Source: Candidatus Acidiflorens stordalenmirensis (GTDB lineage Bacteria > Acidobacteriota > Terriglobia > Terriglobales > Acidobacteriaceae). Taken from it: a stretch of DNA of 32,021 nucleotides. The translations under genes and the position numbers were made by a program. Below are positions 1 through 9,035 of this stretch, one piece after another. How positions within the stretch are numbered: position 1 is the first letter of the stretch; each line of letters begins with the position of its first letter. The stretch covers positions 1 through 32,021 of the forward strand of contig PLIC01000246.1 in NCBI GenBank assembly GCA_003139995.1, given 5' to 3'. Under the pieces are notes generated by a model that was not told where the DNA came from, ran no database searches, and was given only the letters and a program-made list of their open reading frames with translations.

Positions 1-215
1 TCTTGTATTGGACAAGACTGCCAGTTGCCAACGACTGCGTTTGATGCGAGCATTGTGGGAGCGAAGCGCGGGGTCGTTTTAGGCTTTGGCTTGACATTGA
101 ACCGATGGCGCGATAGCAATGCTGTCCTGTGGCGTTGGTCTGTTCTGCGGGGATTTGGTCGATGGCTACCGGTTTGAGTTAAGCCGCCGGATGGGGGCGG
201 AAGGGACGGGCGAGT
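1..215. other. Window edge, no gene supported
   Basis: No reading frame here resembles a known protein. One plus-strand frame is open from base 1 to about 171, but it has no visible start and its translation is not recognisable. It may be the 3' end of a gene outside the window or the leader of ctaB. Confidence 0.3.
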
Positions 216-1127
216 GTGGGGTCCATGTTGCAAAAATTAGTTTCTCTGTTGCGCGATTACGCCGAACTGACTAAGGCGCGCATTACGACTCTGATCGTCC
301 TTACGGCGTGGTGCGGTTACTTCTTTGGCGCGCACCGGATGGGCGTGTCGTCGTGGTCGCTGGGCCTCGTCCATGCCCTGCTGGGCGTGGCGCTGGTTTC
401 GAGCGGAACGGCGGCGCTGAACGAAGTGCTCGAATCGAGCGTGGATGCGCGGATGCGGCGGACGGTGCTGCGTCCTTTGCCTTCGGGACGCATGAGCACA
501 GCGCACGCGGCTATAGTAGGTCTGGCGCTGACTCTGGGCGGCTCCGCTTATCTGGCGATTTATGCCAACCTGCTAACTGGGTTATTGGTGTTTTTGACCG
601 CATTGGTGTACTTGGCGGCATACACTCCACTGAAAAAGGTTTCTCCGGTGTGCACGTTTGTGGGCGCGTTTCCGGGGGCGATGCCGGTGGTGCTCGGTTG
701 GACGGCGGCGCGAGGAAAACTGGAAGCCGAAACTCTGATTCTTTTTGCCATCATGTTCGTCTGGCAGTTTCCGCATTTTCTCTCGATCGCATGGCTCTAT
801 CGCGAGGACTATGCGCAAGGCGACATTCGCATGTTGCCGGTGGTGGACTCCGATGGGAAGTCCACGGTGTGGCGGATTCTGGCCTATTCCGGCGCGTTGA
901 TTCCGGTGAGCGTTTTGCCGGTCGCGATGGGAATGGCGGGACGCGTTTATTTGGTTGGGGCCATCTTGATGGGCGCGGCGCTGTTCCGTGTGTCCATGGG
1001 GATGGCGTATCCGCAACTGCCAGCAACGGCGCCGGCATCGAAACCCCACGCTCGGCGCCTGCTGCGGGCGACAATCATCTATCTGCCCGCGCTGTTTGCG
1101 CTCATGATGGCTAACTCAGGCAGTTAG
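216..1127 (+). CDS. ctaB: Protoheme IX farnesyltransferase (heme O synthase)
   Basis: This integral membrane prenyltransferase adds a farnesyl group to heme b, making heme O for heme-copper terminal oxidases. The 303-residue protein is close to the usual family length and is strongly hydrophobic, with several membrane spans. The first prenyl-diphosphate-binding motif is visible at residues 69-88, starting N-E-V-L-E and running to RRTVLRPLP. The second conserved loop is at about 195-211 (YREDYAQGD then MLPVVD). The start is uncertain: GTG at 216 has an AAGGGA-like element upstream, while ATG at 225 would remove only three residues. The gene stands alone and converges on the S1-protein gene. 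The cytochrome oxidase genes usually found beside it would lie to the left, outside the window. Confidence 0.93.
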   Translation: MGSMLQKLVSLLRDYAELTKARITTLIVLTAWCGYFFGAHRMGVSSWSLGLVHALLGVALVSSGTAALNEVLESSVDARMRRTVLRPLPSGRMSTAHAAIVGLALTLGGSAYLAIYANLLTGLLVFLTALVYLAAYTPLKKVSPVCTFVGAFPGAMPVVLGWTAARGKLEAETLILFAIMFVWQFPHFLSIAWLYREDYAQGDIRMLPVVDSDGKSTVWRILAYSGALIPVSVLPVAMGMAGRVYLVGAILMGAALFRVSMGMAYPQLPATAPASKPHARRLLRATIIYLPALFALMMANSGS

Positions 1128-1241
1128 TCGCCGTTAACAAGGCGGGTTCGAGTCTGATTGTTGGTTGTTAGTCGGAACTCGAGGTTATAGCGAATCCAGA
1201 ATTGCTGTGACCACAGGCAGCTGCCGAGCTGCGCTCGGCTT

Positions 1242-1263
1242 GGACGGGCGAGGGCACCCGTCC
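1242..1263. terminator. Hairpin between convergent genes
   Basis: A 7-bp perfect stem (ggacggg at 1242-1248, cccgtcc at 1257-1263) lies between the ctaB stop and the stop of the convergent S1 gene. A second 5-bp stem sits just before it at about 1224-1238. There is no T tract, so it may be an intergenic repeat rather than a true intrinsic terminator. Confidence 0.35.
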
Positions 1264-1287
1264 CCACACGGGCGCGCAGGTCTGGGA

Positions 1288-3060
1288 TTACTCCAACTCC
1301 AATTGAATGTTCTTTGTGGCCGGATCGAGCTTGGCGATCCGAAACTTGCGGATTTGCCCTGTCCGCGCGGCTTCGGGCTTAGCCCCGCTGGCGGGAGCGC
1401 CGCTCTTCCAGCGGGCTTGTAGCATGGAACCTAACGACGACAGGTCGGGCTTGGCTGAGGATGGTGGCGAATCCGGTTCGGCGCGCTTGTCTTCGTTCGC
1501 TTCCTTCGCCGGACGCTCTTCGGGAATCTGGCACGTCGCCACGACGCCTTCGCCTAGCTCCACGCGCGCGCATCCTTCGGAAACCTCGATCATGCGGCCA
1601 GTAACTATATCGCCTTCTTTGTGCTCAGCGAGATATTCATCCAAACCGGTTGGAATCAGTTGTTTCATGCTTAGGCGGATCAGCCGCCTTTCGGTGTCGA
1701 GCGCGAGCACCTGCGCCTTGACCACTTGCCCGGCTTTCAGCACTTCTTGCGGGTGATTGATGCGCTTCTCCGCGCTGATTTCGCTTACGTGAATCATGCC
1801 CTCAACGCCTTCGGCAAGCTGCACGAAGGCACCGAACTTCGTCAAGCTGGTTACGGGTCCTTCGATCGCCGTGCCCGGCGGAAATTTTTGTGCGGCCCCG
1901 GCCCAGGGGTCGCCCAGCGCCTGCTTCAAGCCTAGGGAGATGCGGCGTTCTGCCGTGTTCACCCCTAGAATCACAGCTTCGACGGTCTCGCCCGGTTTCA
2001 CCACGTCACCCGGAGTTTTCACTCGCTTGGCCCATGACATTTCGGAAATGTGAATCAGGCCTTCAATACCCGGCTCGATTTCTACAAACGCGCCGAAATC
2101 GGCGATGCGGGTGACAGTGCCGCGCACGCGTTCGCCGGCCTTGTATTTTTCGGCGACGGCGTCCCACGGATGCGGCTGAAGCTGTTTCATGCTGATGGCA
2201 ACGCGCCGCTTGTCCGAGTCGATCTTGACGATCACGGCTTCGATCTGCTGGCCCGCAGAGAGCACGTCAGAAGGCTTGTTCACGCGACGCCATGAAATTT
2301 CGCCGACATGAAGCAGGGCGTCCGCGCCACCGATATCGACGAACGCACCGTAATCGGTCAGGCTGCGGACCTCGCCGTGCACGATGTCGCCTTCCTTGAG
2401 TTCGGAGAAGCGGCGCTCCTTGCCGGCGCGTACTTCGTCTTCCGCAATGGCGCGGCGATCGACCACCACGTCTTCTTCTTCCACATCGAGCTTGATGATC
2501 CGGCAGCGGATTTCCTGCTCGACCAGTTTCTCCATTTCGGACGCGTCGCGGGTCCCGCTGCGCGATGCGGGCATGAAGGCTCGCACTCCGATATCCACGC
2601 TCAAACCGCCCTTGACCACGCCGGTCACGGTGCCCATGATCGTCGACTTCTCTGCGAAGGCCTTTTCCAGCGACGCCCAGTCGGTTGGACGCTCGACCTT
2701 GCCGCGGGTCAGTTCGTAGTAGCCTTCGGGATCGCGACCCTTGATGGTGACCTGCACTTTGTCGCCGGGCTTCGGCGGCTTGTCCGCGGGAAACGCCGTG
2801 AGCGGCAGAACGCCTTCGGTCTTGAATCCGATATCGAGAATGATGGAGTCGGCGGTCACGGCAATCACCGTGCCTTCGCGGCCCTGAGCGGCTGGTTCCT
2901 TCTTGCGGGAATGACTCTGCTCGTACTCGGAAAAAATATCTTTGAATGACTCGGCCGGCTCGCTGGCGGGCGTGGGTTCGGGAGTGCTCGAGTTGGACGT
3001 GTTTGGGTTGGACGTGCTTGGTTCGGACATGTTTGGATTGGACGTTTCTGGATTGGACAT
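1288..3060 (-). CDS. S1-domain RNA-binding protein, ribosomal protein S1-like
   Basis: A 590-residue protein with six S1 (OB-fold) RNA-binding domains. They start near residues 60, 141, 223, 308, 395 and 480. The third to fifth are the most canonical, with patterns such as DYGAFVDIGGADALLHVGEIS and DFGAFVEI. Number and order match bacterial ribosomal protein S1, which helps 30S subunits bind mRNA, so this is probably the rpsA product or a close paralogue. The first two domains are degenerate, as in S1 proteins where they bind the ribosome. The first 30 residues are a run of degenerate five-residue repeats (S/T-N-P-type) encoded by 15-bp tandem DNA repeats, an unusual N-terminus. The C-terminal 100 residues are rich in A, P, S and K. 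No strong ribosome-binding site precedes the ATG at 3060, and an in-repeat ATG at 3030 is an alternative start. Confidence 0.88.
   Translation of the reverse strand: MSNPETSNPNMSEPSTSNPNTSNSSTPEPTPASEPAESFKDIFSEYEQSHSRKKEPAAQGREGTVIAVTADSIILDIGFKTEGVLPLTAFPADKPPKPGDKVQVTIKGRDPEGYYELTRGKVERPTDWASLEKAFAEKSTIMGTVTGVVKGGLSVDIGVRAFMPASRSGTRDASEMEKLVEQEIRCRIIKLDVEEEDVVVDRRAIAEDEVRAGKERRFSELKEGDIVHGEVRSLTDYGAFVDIGGADALLHVGEISWRRVNKPSDVLSAGQQIEAVIVKIDSDKRRVAISMKQLQPHPWDAVAEKYKAGERVRGTVTRIADFGAFVEIEPGIEGLIHISEMSWAKRVKTPGDVVKPGETVEAVILGVNTAERRISLGLKQALGDPWAGAAQKFPPGTAIEGPVTSLTKFGAFVQLAEGVEGMIHVSEISAEKRINHPQEVLKAGQVVKAQVLALDTERRLIRLSMKQLIPTGLDEYLAEHKEGDIVTGRMIEVSEGCARVELGEGVVATCQIPEERPAKEANEDKRAEPDSPPSSAKPDLSSLGSMLQARWKSGAPASGAKPEAARTGQIRKFRIAKLDPATKNIQLELE
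2971..3060 (-). repeat. 15-bp tandem repeat at the 5' end of the S1 gene
   Basis: Read on the minus strand, about six 15-bp units related to ACGTCCAATCCAAAC follow each other from the start codon. They encode MSNPE, TSNPN, MSEPS, TSNPN, TSNSS and TPEPT. Units one and three both begin with ATG. The units differ at a few bases each, so this is an aged rather than recent expansion. Confidence 0.75.
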
Positions 3061-3200
3061 GACAGGTTACAGCCCTGCGGCGTGATCCCGCCATAGGATA
3101 ACACCGCCGAGGGCTGATCCGGGGGCTGGGAAGCTGGGCTGGGGGGATTTCAACCCTCGGGTGTAAACTAATTTCCGTTTTCAAAATCAAACAGTTCGTA

Positions 3201-3227
3201 CGATGTCAGCCGGCGGCTGAAACATCG
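3201..3227 (+). promoter_or_regulatory. Hairpin in the leader of the M16 peptidase gene
   Basis: CGATGT plus CAGCC (3201-3211) pairs with GGCTG plus ACATCG (3215-3227), with only an AA bulge, giving an 11-bp stem. It lies about 40 bases before the ribosome-binding site (GGAGG at about 3259-3263) of the M16 gene. It could be an operator dyad, an RNA structure in the leader or a mobile repeat. The sequence alone does not decide. Confidence 0.4.
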
Positions 3228-3269
3228 TTGAAGAATGCCAGTTCCAGGAAATTAGTTTGGAGGTTGAAG

Positions 3270-5996
3270 ATGCGGGTGGAATTTGCGGTTCTATTCCTTC
3301 TGGTCGCACTTGTGACGAGCGTTTCGGCACAGACTAAAGAGATCGATATTCCTTATGAGCGCTTTGTGCTGGACAACGGGCTGACGGTGATCCTTCATGA
3401 GGATCACAAGGCGCCGATCGTGGCCATTAACATCTGGTACCACGTGGGGTCGAAGAATGAGAAACCGGGGAAGACCGGGTTCGCGCATCTGTTCGAGCAC
3501 CTGATGTTTGGAGGCAGCGAACACGCGCCCGGGCGGTACATCGATGCCATGGAAAGAATTGGCGCGACGGATTTGAACGGCACCACCAATTCCGACCGCA
3601 CAAATTATTTCGAGAATGTCCCCACCTCAGCAGTGGATTTTACGCTGTGGATGGAGTCGGATCGCATGGGGCACCTGCTGGGCTCGCTGGACCAGAAGAC
3701 GCTCGATTTGCAGCGCGGCGTGGTGCAGAACGAGAAACGCCAGGGCGAGAACCAGCCGTACGGGGTGACGGAGCAACTGCTCACGCAAAATACGTATCCG
3801 GCGGGGCACCCGTATTCGTGGACAACCATCGGAGATATGGCGGACCTCGATGCGGCGTCGATGAAGGACGTGCAGGAGTGGTTCAAGACGTATTACGGGC
3901 CGTCGAATGTAGTGCTGGTATTGGCGGGTGACATCGACACGAAGACAGCGCGAGAAAAAGTCGAGAAGTATTTTGGCGACATCCCGGCGGGACCGCCGGT
4001 GGCGCACCAAGAAGTGTGGATCGCAAAGATGACGGGGACGCACCGCCAGGTGGTGCAGGACCGCGTGCCACAAGCGCGAATCTACAAGGTGTGGAACATT
4101 CCGGAGTATGGCAGCGCGGAAGCGGACTATCTGGACATGGTGAGCGATTGCCTGAGTTCGGGGAAATCGTCGCGCTTCTACAAGCGTCTGGTGTATGAGG
4201 ACCAAATCGCGACCGATGCCGCGGCCTTCACCGAGTTGCAGGAAATTGGCGGGCAGTTCATGGTGCGGGCGACAGCGCGGCCGGGACAGAGCATTGCGCA
4301 GGTGGAAAAGGAACTGGATGAAGAACTGGCGCGCTTCGTGAAAAACGGACCGACGCCCGCGGAGATGCAGCGCGTCAAAACGCAATATCAGGCGGAATTC
4401 ATCCGCGGGATCGAGCGGATCGGAGGGTTCGGCGGGAAATCGGACCGGCTGGCGCAAAGCCAGGTGTTTCGCGGAAGTCCGGACGCCTACAAGATCTCGC
4501 TCAAGCGCGTACAACTGGCGACGGCCGAGGATCTGAGAGCGGCGGCGCAGAAGTGGCTTTCGGACGGCGTTTACATCCTCGAAGTGGATCCTTTCCCCGA
4601 GTACAAGACCGCTTCCGCAGGCGCGGATCGCAGCAAAGCGCCGGATACCGGCACGCCGCCGGAGTTGAAGCTGCCGAAGCTGCAGCGGGCGACGCTGTCG
4701 AATGGATTGAAACTAATCCTGGCGGAGCGTCACGAGGTTCCGCTGGTGAATTTCACGCTGGCGGCCGACGCCGGATTCGCTTCCGACGCATCAGCGACGC
4801 CGGGGACTGCCAACCTGGCGATGCGGGTGCTGACCGACGGGACGCGCACGCGCAACACGCTCGAAGTCAGCGACGAACTGGAAGCGCTCGGAGCCACATT
4901 GCGCGGATATTCAAACCTCGATCTCTCGTTCGTTTCCCTTTCCGCGTTGACCTCGAAACTCGACCCGTCGCTCGACCTGTTTGCGGACGTGGTTTTGAAT
5001 CCGTCGTTTCCGGAGACCGAAGTCAAGCGCGAGCAGAAACTGGCGCTCGCCGGAATTGAGCGCGAACAAAACGCGCCCGTGACGCTGGCTTTGCGAGTGT
5101 TGCCGGCGCTGTTGTACGGAGCGGGGCACCCGTACGGAAATCCGCTGACGGGCTCTGGAACAAAGGAAAGCGTGGCCAAACTGACGCGAGAGGACCTCGT
5201 GAAGTTCCATGACACGTGGCTGCGTCCTAACAACTCGACGCTAATCGTAGTCGGCGACACAACGCTGACGGAGGTGACGCCGAAGCTGGAGAAGCTTTTT
5301 GCAGGGTGGAAGGGCGGAAGCGTTCCGGCCAAGAATGTGGAGACCGTTCCGGTTGCGGCGAAGTCCGCCGTGTACCTGATCGACAAACCTGGAGCGCTGC
5401 AATCGGTGATCATTGCGGGAGTGGTGGCGCCGCCTAGGGCGAACCCGCAGGAAATCGCAATCGAAGCGATGAACGACAGTCTGGGCGGCACGTTTGGCTC
5501 GCGGCTGAATACGAATCTGCGGGAAGACAAGCACTGGTCGTACGGAGTGCGCACCCTTCTTCGCGAAGCCCGGGCGCAGCGGCCGTTCTTCGCATTCGCG
5601 CCCGTGCAAACCGACAAGACGAAGGAATCGCTGGTGGAGATGAACAAGGAGTTCCGCGGGATCGTAGGCGACCATCCGATCGGCGCCGACGAGCTCGCAA
5701 AAATTCAAGCGAACGAAACGCTGAAACTCCCAGGGTCTCGCGAGACGCTGGACGCGCTCGGACAGTCAATCGTGGACCTGGTGCAATTCGGCCTCCCAGA
5801 CGATTACTACGATACATACGCAGGAAAAGTCCGCGCGCTCAAGACCAGTGATGTCAACGGAGCCGCAAAAGAAGTGGTGCGTCCGGATAACCTGATTTGG
5901 ATCGTAGTAGGCGATCGCGCGAAGATCGAAGCCGGTGTGCGCGAGCTGGGACTCGGCGAGTTCCGCCTGATGGACGTTGACGGCAAGGTGCAGTAG
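3270..5996 (+). CDS. Secreted two-domain M16 zinc metallopeptidase
   Basis: An M16-family (pitrilysin/processing-peptidase-like) protease of 908 residues, built as two fused M16 halves. The start is the ATG at 3270, because GGAGG lies six bases before it and a signal peptide follows at once (MRVEFAVLFL to about residue 20, ending SVSA). A TTG at 3228 in the same frame is less likely. The N-terminal half has the inverted zinc motif HLFEH at residues 73-77 and the third ligand Glu at about 155 (NEKR). The C-terminal half, from about residue 470, begins with a second LSNGLKLIL strand but has no HxxEH at the matching place (GTANLAMRVLTDG). It is therefore the inactive partner lobe usual in this family. 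A periplasmic role in peptide breakdown is inferred. Its last 40 codons recur as a relic at about 8,902-9,024. Confidence 0.93.
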   Translation: MRVEFAVLFLLVALVTSVSAQTKEIDIPYERFVLDNGLTVILHEDHKAPIVAINIWYHVGSKNEKPGKTGFAHLFEHLMFGGSEHAPGRYIDAMERIGATDLNGTTNSDRTNYFENVPTSAVDFTLWMESDRMGHLLGSLDQKTLDLQRGVVQNEKRQGENQPYGVTEQLLTQNTYPAGHPYSWTTIGDMADLDAASMKDVQEWFKTYYGPSNVVLVLAGDIDTKTAREKVEKYFGDIPAGPPVAHQEVWIAKMTGTHRQVVQDRVPQARIYKVWNIPEYGSAEADYLDMVSDCLSSGKSSRFYKRLVYEDQIATDAAAFTELQEIGGQFMVRATARPGQSIAQVEKELDEELARFVKNGPTPAEMQRVKTQYQAEFIRGIERIGGFGGKSDRLAQSQVFRGSPDAYKISLKRVQLATAEDLRAAAQKWLSDGVYILEVDPFPEYKTASAGADRSKAPDTGTPPELKLPKLQRATLSNGLKLILAERHEVPLVNFTLAADAGFASDASATPGTANLAMRVLTDGTRTRNTLEVSDELEALGATLRGYSNLDLSFVSLSALTSKLDPSLDLFADVVLNPSFPETEVKREQKLALAGIEREQNAPVTLALRVLPALLYGAGHPYGNPLTGSGTKESVAKLTREDLVKFHDTWLRPNNSTLIVVGDTTLTEVTPKLEKLFAGWKGGSVPAKNVETVPVAAKSAVYLIDKPGALQSVIIAGVVAPPRANPQEIAIEAMNDSLGGTFGSRLNTNLREDKHWSYGVRTLLREARAQRPFFAFAPVQTDKTKESLVEMNKEFRGIVGDHPIGADELAKIQANETLKLPGSRETLDALGQSIVDLVQFGLPDDYYDTYAGKVRALKTSDVNGAAKEVVRPDNLIWIVVGDRAKIEAGVRELGLGEFRLMDVDGKVQ

Positions 5997-6020
5997 CGGC
6001 TTGTGGCGGGAAAAGAAATG

Positions 6021-6045
6021 GACCGGCGGCGACAAGCTACCGGTC
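6021..6045. terminator. Weak hairpin between M16 peptidase and lipoprotein genes
   Basis: Six-base arms gaccgg (6021-6026) and ccggtc (6040-6045) lie in the 72-base gap between two convergent genes. There is no T tract and the loop is 13 bases, so a terminator function is only possible. Confidence 0.25.
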
Positions 6046-6068
6046 CGCGATTTGCACTGACGATAACG

Positions 6069-8645
6069 TCACTGGTGAAAGTCAATCAGCTTCGGGGTGT
6101 TACTTTGCGTCCCCAGGGCGACGACCTCCGAGGGAGAGATTATATAGATGATCGCCTGTTGGACGCCACCCTGGGTCACGAGCACTCGCCCACTGGAGTC
6201 GGCGGTGCAGGTACTGCCAGAGCTCGCCGTGCAGTAAGTCCAGCTAATGGCACCTGAGGACGGCCCCGAGCTACTATTCTTGTCCGACGTTCCGCTAAGA
6301 GTGCCGGTTCCATTGGCGTTTACGTAGTCGACCTCCTCGTCCACGTTCGCGCTGACCGGGTATTGACTTCCACCCAGGTAATTCCCGGACAACGAGGCGT
6401 TCGTGAAGCCCCCAGCAGGAGGCGTCGACTGCGGCTCGATCACGCCAAAGTCCACCCCTCCAGGGCTGGTCCCGACCAGAAAAGCCTGGTTCGGGCCAAC
6501 TAGGTAGAAGACCGGTGGGTAGCTGAAGACACCGATCAGCGTCATACGTCCGGTCGTTGGATCCACGCTATAGCTCCCCGACCCGCCCTGCGTGCTTATG
6601 GTTCCGCCGTCGTTCACGTCCATACTCACGGACAACGACCCGGCGCCGTCGGCGGTCGCGAGTCCGGTCTCTGCTGTAGGCGTGGTTCCACCGTCGAGGT
6701 ATTGGTCTTCGATGACGCTGACGCCGTTGAGCGACCCGTCGGTGAACGAACCGCTTTGCCACTGTAATACTTGACCAGCCATTATCATCGGCGGCGGTGA
6801 CGTGTCTTCTGCCATCATCAGCATCTCGGAGGCGCTGACCACGTAGAAGACGAAGTTCATGTTGCCAGTGCTGGAGGTCATGACTGCAGTGGCACGACCA
6901 GTGGACGCGACGCTGAAATCGCTGGAGCTAATCGTTTGCAGTGTCTGAAGCGCTCCGGCGTCGTCAGCATCGTACACTCCAGAAAGGGCGCCGCTGCCAT
7001 TGGAGTTAAATTCACCAGCCATGGCGAAGCTGCCAGCACTCCCGCTGTTATCGGCTCCGACGAGTCCAAAGGCATAGTTACCATTGATCTTGCCGGTCGA
7101 GAACGCGGTGGTGTCCTGCTTGCGCAACAGCCCTGAAGCCAGTTTGCCACTGGTGTCGTAGACAATGATATGGCCGTTGCCGTCGCTGGCATCGATCGCG
7201 GCTTCAAAAGTGCTTTGATTGCCATTGCTCGACTTTGTCAAGTTGATAGTGGCGAGATTGTTCGAGCCTACACAGTACGTCCCGGTGAACGTGTCGGTCT
7301 CGGGCGCCGATTTGGCCTGATCGGCGATGTCCATGCTTGCACTGGTAATGTTTCCCGCTCCATCGGCCACAAAACTGCCTATGGCAGAGGTGGCCGTCGT
7401 TGCACTGCTCCAGCCGTTAAGCATCAGGGCATAGGACCCGGAGAGGAGGGTGTTGTTCGTGCTCGTGCAGGCTTGAGCGGCATTAATCGTGATGCTCAGG
7501 CTGGCATGGGCTGTGGCCGGCGTACTTTCATTATCGGTGACCGTAACCGTAAAGGTTGGGGTGGTTCCGGCCGTGGTCGGCGTTCCCGACAGCACCCCGT
7601 TGTTGGAGTCAATGGAGAGCCAAGACGGATTGCCGCTGACGCTCCATTTGTAGGACGGAACTCCGCCGGTGGCATTCACCGTCGCACTGTAGGCCGTGCC
7701 GACGGTGCCGGACGGCAACGACGTCGTGGTGATGCTCAGAGGCGCAATGCTGATGGTGATACTCAGACCGGCGGATTGGGTGGCGTTCGTCGGCGTCTGC
7801 GAGTCGGTCACGGTCACGGTGAAATTGGACGTGCTGGCGGAGGTCGCGTTCGGCGTGCCCGAGATCACACCCGCGCTGCTCAAGCTCAAACCGGTGGGCA
7901 AACTTCCCGCCGTAAGGCTCCACTTGTAGGACGGAACTCCACCTGTCGCTGTCAGCATTTGGCTGTATGGCGTGCCAATCGTTCCCGCCGGCAAGGGAGA
8001 CATAGTCGTGATGGCCAACGCTGGAGGTGGGTTCACGGTGACGGCGATGGGCTGGCTGCTGGAGGAATTGCCCACTGCATCGGTGACCTTGAAGGTGACC
8101 GAGCCGCTGCCGCCGCCGGTCGGCAGGCCGGTGATAGCTCCCGTGCTGGTGGTCAAACTCAATCCCGGAGGCAGCGTCCCATTGGTGACGCTCCATGTAA
8201 ACGGACTTGTTCCGCCGGACTCGACCAGTGTTTGGCTGTAGGCGGTCCCTGCGATTGCCGCTGCAAGAGAGGTCGTCGTGATGGTGGGCAGAGGGCTGAC
8301 CTTAATCTGCAAGGTGGCCGACTTCGTCGTATCTGTGATCGAAGTCGCCGTCACGGTCGCCGTGAACGCGCTGGTCACAGAGGCGGGGGCGTTGTACGTG
8401 GCCGAGGTCGTGGTTTGGCCGCTCAGTGTGCCGTTACCCGAAACGCCCCACGATACTCCGGCGTTTTTCGCGTCGTTCGTAACCGAAGCGGTGATGGAAA
8501 CAGTTTGAGCTTGATCGATGCCCGTTGTGCCGCTTGGTGTTAACGCAACACCGATGGGATGACTCGAGTTGCTACATCCTGACAGACCCAGCGTAAGAAG
8601 AGTGATCAATCCCGACAGCAACAGCGCAACGGTTACGCGCTTCAC
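6069..8645 (-). CDS. Large surface lipoprotein with putative-Ig repeats
   Basis: An 858-residue exported protein. It has a lipoprotein signal peptide with lipobox LSGC, so Cys24 should become the lipid-modified N-terminus. An Ig-like domain spans about 30-118. Three putative-Ig (He_PIG-type) repeats follow at about 122-205, 210-300 and 303-388, each with the pattern TTTSLP..GT.GTAYS, then GG..SY.WS, then G.ISGTP, then VTVTD. The C-terminal 450 residues contain four looser repeats with the pattern (L/I)(S/N)G.Y...G, then a D/N-rich ADGAGN-type turn. The start is GTG at 8645, preceded by AAGGGGGT. Such proteins are typical of acidobacterial cell surfaces, probably in adhesion or polymer binding. 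No catalytic motif is seen. The gene lies between the intact M16 gene and a relic of a second M16 gene. Confidence 0.85.
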   Translation of the reverse strand: MKRVTVALLLSGLITLLTLGLSGCSNSSHPIGVALTPSGTTGIDQAQTVSITASVTNDAKNAGVSWGVSGNGTLSGQTTTSATYNAPASVTSAFTATVTATSITDTTKSATLQIKVSPLPTITTTSLAAAIAGTAYSQTLVESGGTSPFTWSVTNGTLPPGLSLTTSTGAITGLPTGGGSGSVTFKVTDAVGNSSSSQPIAVTVNPPPALAITTMSPLPAGTIGTPYSQMLTATGGVPSYKWSLTAGSLPTGLSLSSAGVISGTPNATSASTSNFTVTVTDSQTPTNATQSAGLSITISIAPLSITTTSLPSGTVGTAYSATVNATGGVPSYKWSVSGNPSWLSIDSNNGVLSGTPTTAGTTPTFTVTVTDNESTPATAHASLSITINAAQACTSTNNTLLSGSYALMLNGWSSATTATSAIGSFVADGAGNITSASMDIADQAKSAPETDTFTGTYCVGSNNLATINLTKSSNGNQSTFEAAIDASDGNGHIIVYDTSGKLASGLLRKQDTTAFSTGKINGNYAFGLVGADNSGSAGSFAMAGEFNSNGSGALSGVYDADDAGALQTLQTISSSDFSVASTGRATAVMTSSTGNMNFVFYVVSASEMLMMAEDTSPPPMIMAGQVLQWQSGSFTDGSLNGVSVIEDQYLDGGTTPTAETGLATADGAGSLSVSMDVNDGGTISTQGGSGSYSVDPTTGRMTLIGVFSYPPVFYLVGPNQAFLVGTSPGGVDFGVIEPQSTPPAGGFTNASLSGNYLGGSQYPVSANVDEEVDYVNANGTGTLSGTSDKNSSSGPSSGAISWTYCTASSGSTCTADSSGRVLVTQGGVQQAIIYIISPSEVVALGTQSNTPKLIDFHQ

Positions 8646-8662
8646 AATACCCCCTTTGACAC

Positions 8663-8686
8663 ACGGGAGTTCAGAATTTCTCCCGT
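8663..8686 (-). promoter_or_regulatory. Hairpin in the lipoprotein leader
   Basis: A perfect 7-bp inverted repeat (acgggag at 8663-8669, ctcccgt at 8680-8686) lies 18 bases upstream of the GTG start and just before its ribosome-binding site. It would form a stem in the 5' untranslated RNA. A regulatory effect is possible but unproven. Confidence 0.3.
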
Positions 8687-8901
8687 TTCTTCCCTGGAGG
8701 CATCATGTTGCAGCGATACGGTTACCTCAAGTTACGTAAGTACTGACTTCCGCGTACAATTCTTGTCCGCACCTCGATCGTGAACCCGCGAAATGCGGCG
8801 CTGGATCGGCATTCCGTTTCCTCCGTTCGCCTTTCTATGCCCCGGCTGCTGGCGGATAGAAGCGGCGGACCCATCCCATTACTATCGTTTGCCGGAAAAA
8901 A

Positions 8902-9024
8902 AGTGCGCGCCCGGATACCCTGATCAGGATCATTGTGGGCGATTGCGCGAAGATCGAACCCGGTGTGCAAGAACTGGGACTCGGCGAGTTCCGTCTGATG
9001 GACACCGACGGAAAAGTGCAGTAG
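8902..9024 (+). pseudogene. 3' relic of a second M16 peptidase gene
   Basis: The plus-strand sequence ending at the TAG at 9022-9024 reads, in one frame, as a close copy of the last 40 residues of the M16 peptidase encoded at 3270-5996. The relic has RPDTLIRIIVGDCAKIE followed by LGLGEFRLMD. The intact gene has RPDNLIWIVVGDRAKIE and LGLGEFRLMD. The DNA is also clearly alignable without gaps from about 8,902 onward. No start codon or upstream M16 sequence remains. It therefore looks like the tail of a former tandem paralogue whose body has been lost, with the lipoprotein gene now occupying the space between. It is not expected to be expressed. Confidence 0.85.
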
Positions 9025-9035
9025 GAGCTCGATGT

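Noticed and set aside
5999-6068. Possible duplication of the M16 downstream flank next to the relic
   Set aside because: Sequence after the intact M16 stop does not match sequence after the relic stop. The similarity ends at the stop codon.
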